A stretch of 42,388 nucleotides of DNA from positions 1 to 42,388 of the forward strand of contig QNBH01000008.1 in the NCBI GenBank assembly GCA_003645645.1. Direction: 5' to 3'. Shown one piece after another: positions 1 through 8,514 of this stretch. A model generated the notes under the pieces. It worked only from the letters and a program-made list of their open reading frames with translations, had not been told where the DNA came from and made no database searches. This DNA is from Spirochaetota bacterium (GTDB taxonomy: Bacteria; Spirochaetota; Spirochaetia; SPDA01; B32-G16). The translations under genes were made by a program, and so were the position numbers. The first letter of the stretch is position 1. The number at the start of each line of letters is the position of its first letter.

Positions 1-149
1 ATTGCCAACTGGATAAATCCGTGTTAAAATAAGAAAAAACAAATTTGCATGATTTATTCGTTGAATTCATTAACTCTAAAATCTTTATTATCAATAATTA
101 CAGTGATAATCCCCTCTGGGATACCTGTTAACAAAAAAGGAGGAAAAAA

Positions 150-1412
150 ATGAGTAACCTGATAGAGAGATTGAAGATTCCCTCGGATCGGTTAAACGAT
201 ATAAACGCCGTCCTGCTCGATCCCGGTATGCGAGTGATTAACGATTTCCTGGATGTTGTTTCTGGGTATGGAACACCGGAAGAGATCAATTCAAAAGCTC
301 GCAATGCCAGAAAGTTAGGTGTTTTACTCGATAAGGTCAGAGCCCGCAAACCGGAATATTTAACCGACCTGGAATGGATCAAGAAGAAACGTGATTCCGG
401 GGCTTTTATAAGTATTACCGACTACCGACACAAGGTCCTTGGAGATAGGGTTGAGACCATGCAATTTGCAGAGGATTTCGCCGTAACCTTGGAGATAAGT
501 GCTCTGCAATATTTTCCCTGGATACGTGTGGCAGCGGAGCAGGCCATTGAGAAAGAGATGCTTATGCCTGGCCGTTTTATCCGCGTACGCAAAATGAAGG
601 AGCAGGAGGAAGACGGCGACCTGGCTGCCGTTGCCGCGGCCATGCAGATTATCGGTGCCAGCTATGTGGAGACCCTCGATACAAGGGGCACAGACGGCTC
701 CAATATTCATCTGGGAGGGCCTGAGACTATTGCCGGCTATTTCGGTGGTGTTGGTCAACCAAACGATTATGCACTCAAGTGGGTAGATGAGTTTCTCTAC
801 TATTACACCAACTACGGTGTTTCCCAGGTTCTGAATGTAAATCCCGGTACGGTCTTTCTGGGCTATATGCTTCACCGACTGGGAGTGGATATTGAGTTTA
901 AGATTTCTGTATTTATGGGTAACGATAATCCCTATGCCGGTCTATGGACACTACTGGGTGCCAAATTATTTGCTCGTGATGATGGGACTTCTCCTCTGAT
1001 CGGTTTTAACTGGTCGAACTCGGTTAACAACAAAACGATAGAAATAACCGCACAGTTTCGTAAGTCCTGGGGGTTTGAAGATCTTGTAAGATTTGAACAT
1101 CACATCACAGAGACTTTCAAGAGCGTGGTACGACAACCTTACAACAGACGGGCGGAGTTGATCGAAATTGTCGATCACATACCCAATATCTCGGCCAAGC
1201 ACGAAGGAGGGGAGCCTGAAATCGAAGAAAAGCGCAACCACCCATCGGATGTGCTGGATTACTTTCGCGATAAGAGCGAGATCATCGATGCGGGAGATTG
1301 GGATGCTCTGCAAATAAACTTCCTGGATAAAATGGATTCCCTCAACAGAACTGCCAGGGCATTGACGGAAAATGGACTTTCCTTTGTAGCGGCGCAGAAC
1401 CTGCATAAATAA
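150..1412 (+). CDS. conserved hypothetical protein, 420 aa, family not recognised
   Basis: Long ORF with strong RBS (aaaggagg, ~6 nt upstream of ATG). Confidence 0.75.
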   Translation: MSNLIERLKIPSDRLNDINAVLLDPGMRVINDFLDVVSGYGTPEEINSKARNARKLGVLLDKVRARKPEYLTDLEWIKKKRDSGAFISITDYRHKVLGDRVETMQFAEDFAVTLEISALQYFPWIRVAAEQAIEKEMLMPGRFIRVRKMKEQEEDGDLAAVAAAMQIIGASYVETLDTRGTDGSNIHLGGPETIAGYFGGVGQPNDYALKWVDEFLYYYTNYGVSQVLNVNPGTVFLGYMLHRLGVDIEFKISVFMGNDNPYAGLWTLLGAKLFARDDGTSPLIGFNWSNSVNNKTIEITAQFRKSWGFEDLVRFEHHITETFKSVVRQPYNRRAELIEIVDHIPNISAKHEGGEPEIEEKRNHPSDVLDYFRDKSEIIDAGDWDALQINFLDKMDSLNRTARALTENGLSFVAAQNLHK

Positions 1413-1537
1413 ATCAGATGCTTTCATCTCAAAAAACCCCCGCCGGACTATACTATATAGTGAGTTTTAAGCCAAGAGTTAAATAGATGTTGCGAGATAC
1501 TCTCATCTAATGTAAACTTTTACAAAGGTATTTTTGT

Positions 1538-3664
1538 ATGCTCAAGTGTAAGTCACCTTTAGAGCATTTAGTTTCATGGCGCAATAGACTTCAATCTCTT
1601 ATTTTTCTTTTATCATCTCTTGAGTTTATTCATTTCTTATTTGGCCCCATTGGTTCTAAAAGCTCGGCAAAAGGTCTCTCTGATTTTCTTTTTCTTTTAT
1701 TGATTCTATTTCATGTTTTATGGGGTATTCTACTTCTCTCTAAATCCAGGCGAAAACTTCTTTATGCTGTATTTCAATTTCCACAGTTTCTATTCTCAGT
1801 TTCTCTTATTCTATTCATTTTCTCGTTTGTTTATGCCCTTAATGCCAACATGGACTATGTTCAGCGTTTCCAGGCTACAGGTGGTAACATCAATCTTGCC
1901 CCGGATTCAACCACCGAGAGATTAAACTCTCTTATACGTTACTTACCATTTCTCCTGCTTAATGGTTTTGTCCTGGCATTTCTCAGGGTGGTAAAAAAGA
2001 ATCTGGCTTTAAGAGCTGCTGGAGCTTCTGGTTTTATAGGGGTTTGGGGTCTTCCCCTCTGCCTTATCTCCGCAGGTTTTTACGCTTTTTCCTTCCCTTC
2101 TTTTTTAAGTCTCCAGGGGTTTCCTTATCTTGCCTATTTATCTCTGATACCGCTTTTTATCGTTTTCAATCATTCAACTTTCCGGAATGGGGTTTTCTAT
2201 GGAGTTGTGTTCGGGGTTGTTCAAACAATGTTGATAAATTACTGGCTTGGTACCTTCAACCTTCTATCTCTCCAGTTTATAACCATCTATTATCTTATCA
2301 TTTATACTATATTTATGATAGTTACTCTCTGGCTCCATCGTAATACGGGTAAATTTAACTTCTTGGTATTCCCGGCAGCATGGGTTGTGTTCGATTATGT
2401 GAGAACTTACGGTTTTATGGGATATCCCTGGGGTATGCCCGGGACATCCCAGTATGGTTTCATTCCCCTTATTCAAATAGCCTCTTTAACAGGGGTATGG
2501 GGAATAAGTTTTCTTGTAGTACTCTGTAATTCTGTGCTGTCCGAAGTCGTTAGCGCAATCATTGGTGACGGGCTTAAGGAAGAATCGTGGAATATGAAAT
2601 CGCTCTGGAAGAAAATCCCCCTCCTTCCCCCTGCACTTTTTCTTTTACTGTTTCTCCTATCCCTTATCTTCGGATACACTAAACTAAAGCAGGAAAGCAA
2701 TCCCCAACCAGAGCGAACAGTGAAAATAGCTCTAATCCAGCAAAATACAGACCCAAGGAAGCACAATTACGATCTCAGCCTTACAAAACTAAAAAGGCTT
2801 ACCGACATGGCTCTTAAAGAAAAGCCCGACCTTATAGTCTGGCCGGAAACAGCCTTCGTACCAAACATTCGCAGATGGAGCAAAGAAGATCCTGAAAAAT
2901 ATCAGTTGGCCCGTCTCGTTAAAGAGTTTCTTCTCTATCAAAAGCAGACAGGTACATGGCTCCTTACAGGCAACGACGATTATCTGCTAAAAACAGATGA
3001 AATGGGTGATCAGGTCCGTCTTGATTTTAACGCCTCTGTTCTGTTTTCGCACATGGGACAAAGAATTGAAACATACCATAAGGTTCACCTTGTTCCATTT
3101 ACGGAATACTTTCCCTTTAAAGAGGAGCTACCCTGGTTGTACAGACTTCTTTTAAACTTCGATATAAATCTATGGGAACCGGGGGAAGAACGAACGGTTT
3201 TCCTACATCCTCTGTTTAGCTTCTCAACTCCCATTTGTTTCGAAGACTGCTTTCCCGGAGAGATTCGAGACTTTATACTTGCCGGAGCCAATGTGATTAT
3301 AAATCTCTCCAACGACTACTGGTCTTTAACGAGTGTAGAGGCAAAGCAACACTTTATAAACGCAGTATTCAGGGCAGTGGAAACAGGGAAACCGCTTCTT
3401 CGAGCTACTGTCTCGGGGCTTACCTCTTATGTGGATACAGAGGGCAGGCTTATAGAGAGCACACCTTACTACCAGGAAGCTTACATTACTGTAGATGTGC
3501 CCATAGAGAAGTCGCCTCCAACTTTTTATCTCCGTTTCGGAGACTGGTTTCCTGCGGCAATGATTATTCTCCTCGGTGTTATCCTCGAACTAAGTTATCT
3601 TTTAAATACTAAAGTTTTAAAACGAATCATAAGAGCTGTTTTTCGGAAAAAGCCCTTCGCTTAA
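1538..3664 (+). CDS. lnt: apolipoprotein N-acyltransferase
   Basis: Multi-TM N-terminus followed by a carbon-nitrogen hydrolase domain (LIVWPETAFVPN; TPICFEDCFPGEIRDFILAGANVIINLSNDYW). Confidence 0.9.
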   Translation: MLKCKSPLEHLVSWRNRLQSLIFLLSSLEFIHFLFGPIGSKSSAKGLSDFLFLLLILFHVLWGILLLSKSRRKLLYAVFQFPQFLFSVSLILFIFSFVYALNANMDYVQRFQATGGNINLAPDSTTERLNSLIRYLPFLLLNGFVLAFLRVVKKNLALRAAGASGFIGVWGLPLCLISAGFYAFSFPSFLSLQGFPYLAYLSLIPLFIVFNHSTFRNGVFYGVVFGVVQTMLINYWLGTFNLLSLQFITIYYLIIYTIFMIVTLWLHRNTGKFNFLVFPAAWVVFDYVRTYGFMGYPWGMPGTSQYGFIPLIQIASLTGVWGISFLVVLCNSVLSEVVSAIIGDGLKEESWNMKSLWKKIPLLPPALFLLLFLLSLIFGYTKLKQESNPQPERTVKIALIQQNTDPRKHNYDLSLTKLKRLTDMALKEKPDLIVWPETAFVPNIRRWSKEDPEKYQLARLVKEFLLYQKQTGTWLLTGNDDYLLKTDEMGDQVRLDFNASVLFSHMGQRIETYHKVHLVPFTEYFPFKEELPWLYRLLLNFDINLWEPGEERTVFLHPLFSFSTPICFEDCFPGEIRDFILAGANVIINLSNDYWSLTSVEAKQHFINAVFRAVETGKPLLRATVSGLTSYVDTEGRLIESTPYYQEAYITVDVPIEKSPPTFYLRFGDWFPAAMIILLGVILELSYLLNTKVLKRIIRAVFRKKPFA

Positions 3665-3690
3665 TAAGCTACTCATTATTTTTCACCAAA

Positions 3691-3804
3691 TCATGGAACC
3701 TCAATATCAAAGAAATGACACCTGTTACAAAAAAATACGGATTCACCATGAATCCGATGGCAAAAGTTACAGTTTATCTCTCCCATGTGGGAATCGTGGG
3801 GATT
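3691..3804 (-). pseudogene. 3' remnant of a cytochrome c3-type/flavocytochrome tetraheme domain
   Basis: Frame reads NPHDSHMGEINCNFCHRIHGESVFFCNRCHFFDIEVP*, with two CxxCH motifs resembling the end of fumarate-reductase-type tetraheme domains. No upstream part is present. Confidence 0.5.
3729..3756 (-). terminator. rho-independent terminator-like hairpin downstream of the SGNH gene
   Basis: Minus strand CGGATTC-ATGGT-GAATCCG followed by TATTTTTTT (7-bp perfect stem). Confidence 0.5.
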
Positions 3805-3842
3805 AAGGGGATAGCTCAGAGTATGGGGATAGGGGTAAGGGG
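3798..3842 (+). other. G-quadruplex-forming motif
   Basis: Five GGGG runs: GGGG-N5-GGGG-N14-GGGG-N3-GGGG-N3-GGGG in a convergent intergenic region. Confidence 0.55.
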
Positions 3843-3854
3843 AAATTGCGTTTA

Positions 3855-4802
3855 TTAATCCCGATGATTTATGAGTACTTCTTTCAAATGATTTTCGAGA
3901 AAACACAGCATCCCTTCCCGATTTAAATGATCGGGATTGTAAAAATATTCCTCTTTGTTACAAACAAGGGTAAAATCGTAAAAGGCTACATCATACTTAT
4001 CCAGTACTTCCTTAATTTCATTATTAAACCGCTCTTCGTTTGGTATAAGCTCATAGAACTCTTTACGAAGAGGTGTTTTTATTACCATTACCTCGATTTT
4101 TTCGGACTGCAAATACTCAATCATCTGTATAAACTCTTGAATGTATTTATTAAAGAGATCTTTGTTAACTTCCTCAGGATAGAGGTAGTCTATCCGCTCT
4201 TTATCTACCCGTTCTGTGGGCTCATAGTTTTTCTCGAAGCTCTCTTCATCTTCCGGAATATCTGGTTTAAAGCGATCATGATTATTTATTTTAACGAAAC
4301 CTGATATATAATTTAAGGCAACTTTTATGTTCACTCCTCTCTTTACACTGTATGATAAGAGCAACCTGGCCAAAACCGGATCGAAAGGAGCTCTCCTGTA
4401 AAGGTCTACATCTTCGATTCTCTCGCCCTCATTCCACATTCTGGAATAAAAAATAAATGAATCCAGGACATAAAGAATATTCTTCGTTTTGTGCCTGGTA
4501 AGAAAATATTCAATTATAAGCCGGTTAAGAACAACTCCTGCACCGGGCATAGAGAGGTTTATGATTTTTGTATCGGTTTTTTGCTGGATCTGTTCTTTCA
4601 TGTCTTTAAAGGTAAAAGGCATGGCATGAGAGGAACCTAAAATAACGTAATCATATTCAATAAAATCGGCGTCTTTTACTTTAAAAAATCTATTCTCCTC
4701 TCCGTATTTATAAACCAATGTCTCTGACCACCAGTAAACTCCTGCATAAAGAATGAGCCCTATCACAGTAAAAAGTAAAACTCGTATACCAAAATTCTTC
4801 AT
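3855..4802 (-). CDS. SGNH/DltD-like membrane-anchored protein, partner of the adjacent MBOAT
   Basis: N-terminal TM, ILGSSHAMPF block near the N-terminus, YNPDHLNREG block near the C-terminus, located directly after the MBOAT gene. Confidence 0.7.
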   Translation of the reverse strand: MKNFGIRVLLFTVIGLILYAGVYWWSETLVYKYGEENRFFKVKDADFIEYDYVILGSSHAMPFTFKDMKEQIQQKTDTKIINLSMPGAGVVLNRLIIEYFLTRHKTKNILYVLDSFIFYSRMWNEGERIEDVDLYRRAPFDPVLARLLLSYSVKRGVNIKVALNYISGFVKINNHDRFKPDIPEDEESFEKNYEPTERVDKERIDYLYPEEVNKDLFNKYIQEFIQMIEYLQSEKIEVMVIKTPLRKEFYELIPNEERFNNEIKEVLDKYDVAFYDFTLVCNKEEYFYNPDHLNREGMLCFLENHLKEVLINHRD

Positions 4803-4829
4803 TTCTGTATGGCTCCTTCGTTAAATATT

Positions 4830-6287
4830 TTAAAATTGCATATAGATAAACTGTTGTACTCCCCACTTTCCCAGAATGATCAATGAAAAAATAAGCACAT
4901 AATGAAAAGCCCATCTTACAGCCAGAGGTTTGGTTTTTAACCTTTCCCACACGCTCTTTCGTTCATCGATAATTTCGAAGATGATCAATATACCTATTAA
5001 AGCGAAGGAGATTAAAAGCTCGGGGGTAAAGTTATAAAACTTTAACAGCCTGGGAATCAGTTTTGCCCTTTTGCTAATATTACTCAGCATGTTAAATCCG
5101 TCTTCAATGGAGTTTACCCTGAAAAAGATCCAGGAAAAAAGAATAAGATGGAAAGTAAAGAGTGACCTTATTATGTTTATAACCGGATTGTCTTTTAGAA
5201 AGGGAACTGTATTCCCTATTTTCTTCCATAAAGGAGAACTTCCGACCGAAACCCACTGGTAAAATCCGTTTAAAGCCCCCCATATCATGAAGGTCCAGTT
5301 TACCCCATAGCCCAGTCCCGCATGCCATAGTCCGCTTATCACAAATACAATCATCAAATTAGCGTAATGTCTGGGTACACCCGCACGGCTACCCCCAAGT
5401 GGGATATACAAATAATCGCGGAACCAGCTCGCCAGCGAAATGTGCCATCTCTTAGCCCAGAACTCCGAAGGGGATTTTGAAAGATAGGGACGACGGAAGT
5501 TCTCCATAAGCTCGAACCCCATAAGTTTTGCAGCTCCCCTGGCTATATCTGTATACCCCGAAAAATCACAATATATTTGAAATGCGAAAAAATAAATTCC
5601 AATAATAATATCTATAGGAGGAGCATAGGCTGGTTTGCTGAAAACATTGTCCACAAAGGGAGCAATTCTGTCAGCAATAACCACTTTCTTAAACAATCCC
5701 AACAGGATCAGGTAGAAACCCATACTTGCTTTTTCCTGATCAAAATGAATTTTTTCCCTTAATTGGGGCAGGAAAGTACGAGCTCTTTCTATAGGACCTG
5801 CGAAAATCTTGGGAAAGTAGGATACATAGAGACCGAACCTTCCCAGATGAGGTTCTGCCTCCATGTCTTTTCGATATACATCAACTATGTAGGTTACGGT
5901 CATAAAAATGTAAAACGAAAGCCCGACCGGTAAAAATAAGTCTGGCTGAGGTATAGAGGTATTTAAAGCACTGTTTAACTGTTCTACAGCAAAATCTGCA
6001 AATTTAAAAACAGCTAATAATCCAAGGTTTATTAAACAACCGATACCCAGAAATAATTTTTTTCTTCCCTGATCTTCATCTGCGTGTTTTATTCCCAAAC
6101 CACAAAAGTAAGCGACCAGAGTAGAGATAACCAGAAGTAGCGGCGGAAGAAGCTTCCATGACCATGATATGTAGAAATATAGACTTGCAATTAGAAGCCA
6201 TGTCCACCTGTATTTATGGGGGATTATAAAAAAAAGAACGACAACAACACCCAGAAAAAGCAGGAAGGAAAAAGAATTAAAGAGCAT
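4830..6287 (-). CDS. MBOAT family O-acyltransferase (AlgI/DltB-like)
   Basis: FPKIFAGPIERARTFLPQ, YCDFSGYTDIARGAAKLMGF, NFRRPYLSKSPSEFWAKRWHISLASWFRDYLYIPLGG, SGLWHG-like motif; AAGGAGG RBS before MLFNSF. Confidence 0.93.
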   Translation of the reverse strand: MLFNSFSFLLFLGVVVVLFFIIPHKYRWTWLLIASLYFYISWSWKLLPPLLLVISTLVAYFCGLGIKHADEDQGRKKLFLGIGCLINLGLLAVFKFADFAVEQLNSALNTSIPQPDLFLPVGLSFYIFMTVTYIVDVYRKDMEAEPHLGRFGLYVSYFPKIFAGPIERARTFLPQLREKIHFDQEKASMGFYLILLGLFKKVVIADRIAPFVDNVFSKPAYAPPIDIIIGIYFFAFQIYCDFSGYTDIARGAAKLMGFELMENFRRPYLSKSPSEFWAKRWHISLASWFRDYLYIPLGGSRAGVPRHYANLMIVFVISGLWHAGLGYGVNWTFMIWGALNGFYQWVSVGSSPLWKKIGNTVPFLKDNPVINIIRSLFTFHLILFSWIFFRVNSIEDGFNMLSNISKRAKLIPRLLKFYNFTPELLISFALIGILIIFEIIDERKSVWERLKTKPLAVRWAFHYVLIFSLIILGKWGVQQFIYMQF

Positions 6288-6302
6288 TTTCGCCTCCTTT
6301 TT

Positions 6303-6337
6303 CAAATAAAGCAGGGAAACAGGAAATGTTTCCCTGC
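6303..6337 (-). terminator. rho-independent terminator-like hairpin between cytochrome and MBOAT genes
   Basis: Perfect 11-bp stem GCAGGGAAACA-TTTCC-TGTTTCCCTGC followed by TTTATTTG on the minus strand. Confidence 0.6.
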
Positions 6338-6369
6338 CTGTGTGATGTTAGTTCTGTTCGGCCCAGTCA

Positions 6370-6939
6370 TTAATAAGAAGGAGGAAGCTCTCTTAACTCC
6401 GGTGGCAAACTCTCCTTGGGAATAGGTGCATTCGCAGTAAGATAGTGAGCAAGTGTATCCCACTCCTGCTCTGTATGTTCTATTATATTATGATCTCCGC
6501 TGTGGACCAGCAAGTTGTACCATGCGACATAAGTTCTTCTTTCCAGCATGGCAACATTTATGGGATGGCATAATGTACATCTTTCCTCTGCTATCAATCT
6601 GCCAGATGGAGGAAGAGTATTCACATTATACCTTCTGGGGAGTTTATTTTGAGGAATAGGCATATTTATAGCCAAATAGTTCACCAGGGTTGTTACTTCT
6701 TTATCGGATAAACCCGATAGAGCTCCCTTGTCTGAAAAGTACTTCTTCCACTCATCCTGCGTCCTTTTTGTGGTTACAATATTTTTTATATCATCGCAGT
6801 TCTTGCATTTATCCAGCACCTCAAGGAGGATATCGCTTCCCCCTTTTGGCATAAAGTCGTAACCCTGTGCAAAAAGCACTCCGATTACTGCTAGAACAAT
6901 GATTATAGTAATTATCAATTTTTTCCTGGCGCTTTTCAT
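6370..6939 (-). CDS. exported c-type cytochrome with two related repeats
   Basis: N-terminal signal/TM segment; one CxxCH (CTLCH) and one degenerate CKNCD; repeated C-terminal blocks YLAINMPIPQNKLP / YLTANAPIPKESLP. Confidence 0.7.
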   Translation of the reverse strand: MKSARKKLIITIIIVLAVIGVLFAQGYDFMPKGGSDILLEVLDKCKNCDDIKNIVTTKRTQDEWKKYFSDKGALSGLSDKEVTTLVNYLAINMPIPQNKLPRRYNVNTLPPSGRLIAEERCTLCHPINVAMLERRTYVAWYNLLVHSGDHNIIEHTEQEWDTLAHYLTANAPIPKESLPPELRELPPSY

Positions 6940-6967
6940 CTCTAGTACTCCTTTTTATAATAGTTTT

Positions 6968-7354
6968 CTAAATTTTATCACCACCTGCGTAATATAAATC
7001 TGTATAATCGACTTTTACTTCCTGATTTTCACTCACCTCTGTTTCTTCACCGCTCTCGGCCTCTTCGGCCTGTTCGGAACTCTTCTCTCCATCAACATCT
7101 TCCAGAGAGAAGACTTCCACTTCTATTACTCTTCTGGCTCTTTCCCTTGGAAACTTTGTTTGCCTCAGCCTGTCGATCATGTAACTGGTTTTTTCATCAT
7201 AGAATTGTTCCATACATTTTTTACAGACCCGTGCAGGAATATCTTCTATAAGTACAGGTTTTTCATTAAACCATAAAAACGTTTTCACCGTATCCTCATA
7301 GGTTAATGAACCGCAATAATTGCACCTAAAATCTCTTGTTTCTTCCTCTCCCAT
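6968..7354 (-). CDS. YgiT-type zinc-ribbon protein with acidic tail
   Basis: CNYCGS ... EDIPARVCKKCMEQFYDEKT, typical of MqsA/YgiT N-terminal zinc fingers. Confidence 0.65.
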   Translation of the reverse strand: MGEEETRDFRCNYCGSLTYEDTVKTFLWFNEKPVLIEDIPARVCKKCMEQFYDEKTSYMIDRLRQTKFPRERARRVIEVEVFSLEDVDGEKSSEQAEEAESGEETEVSENQEVKVDYTDLYYAGGDKI

Positions 7355-7457
7355 AAACTTCGTTTCCTCTATTCTTAGATTTTATCTAATTAAACGAACT
7401 GTGGAGAAAGATATAGACAATCCTTCCCCACAGAATTGACCGAAGATAGATTTATTT

Positions 7458-8441
7458 TTACTTTCTAAGTAACGCCTTGGCTGCCTCATATACATGAGTA
7501 CCGTTGGGTTTCATGTAATTGAACATCTCGGGTGCACCGGGAGGTGGGGCGTCCGGAAAAGCAATTCGTTTGAACTTTACCCCATCTGTAAACTCTGCTA
7601 TTCTGGCAATTACTTCGGCCCCCGGACAGAGGGTGTACTTTGACTGGTCAACCGTTAATACCCTACCCGTCTTCTTTGCAGATTTTACCAGCGTTTCTGT
7701 ATCCATGGGATTGAGGCATCTCAGATCAATCGTCTCCACGCTTATACCATCACCCTGGAGTTTTTGAGCACCTTCCATTGCTGCGAGCATACCCTGGCCT
7801 GAGCTTACTATTGTCAGATCTGAGCCCCGTGTTCTAACAGCGGCTTTCCCAATAGGAACCTCGTAGGGAGTATCGGGAATATCGTCTGATAGTGCACGGA
7901 AAGCACTGCCATTTAGGTATACGAAGGGATCCTTGCTTTTTACCGCGGTAATCATTAGCCCTTTGGCATCATAAACTGTAGAAGGAATCACCGTCCTTAC
8001 CCCTGGGACATGGGCGTACCAGCTATCAGCCTCGTAGTCCGAGTGCTGCCCTGCCAGCCCAGGCCCCTGACCAGATATATGTATAACCCACACTGCTGGA
8101 ATCGTTGCCTGACCTCCGGTCATATGATGTAGCTTTGCTGCATGTTGACTTACGATTTCAAAAGGATAGGGATTTGCCATGTACATATCATGCCAGTCAA
8201 TGGCTATAGAGCCCACCAGTGCTGCCCCTAAAGTGGCACCTGCATACCACATTTCATCGAGACCCGAGTATCGCACCCGGTCCTCTCCGTATTTTTTTGT
8301 TAAATCTATCGTAGGAAGGCCTGGGGCAGTTGCTATGGGTGTGGTTGCTTCATACCAAAAAATAAAATCATCTGTCCCCAGTTGTTCTAATGCCTGTACA
8401 ATGCCTTCCATTTGCGCATAAAACCAACCTTTCATCGACAT
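7458..8441 (-). CDS. 2-oxoacid dehydrogenase E1 component, beta subunit
   Basis: Transketolase-like beta fold: HMTGGQATIPAVW, GQGPGLAGQHSDYEADSWYAHVPGVRTVIPSTVYDAKGLM, IDLRCLNPMDTETLVKSAKKTGRVLTVD. Confidence 0.88.
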   Translation of the reverse strand: MSMKGWFYAQMEGIVQALEQLGTDDFIFWYEATTPIATAPGLPTIDLTKKYGEDRVRYSGLDEMWYAGATLGAALVGSIAIDWHDMYMANPYPFEIVSQHAAKLHHMTGGQATIPAVWVIHISGQGPGLAGQHSDYEADSWYAHVPGVRTVIPSTVYDAKGLMITAVKSKDPFVYLNGSAFRALSDDIPDTPYEVPIGKAAVRTRGSDLTIVSSGQGMLAAMEGAQKLQGDGISVETIDLRCLNPMDTETLVKSAKKTGRVLTVDQSKYTLCPGAEVIARIAEFTDGVKFKRIAFPDAPPPGAPEMFNYMKPNGTHVYEAAKALLRK

Positions 8442-8514
8442 TTCTCATACCCTCCTCTAATTTATTAATCTTATCTAAAAAAAATCATAAAACGCACACC
8501 CTGACAGATCCTCA

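Noticed and set aside
360-875. 171-aa minus-strand ORF
   Set aside because: Fully antisense to the 420-aa gene, which has a strong RBS.
1448-1462. ACTATA-CTA-TATAGT palindrome resembling the tatB promoter repeat ACTATAC-N6-GTATAGT
   Set aside because: Short AT-rich palindromes are expected by chance in promoters; only two copies seen, so a shared operator is not supported.
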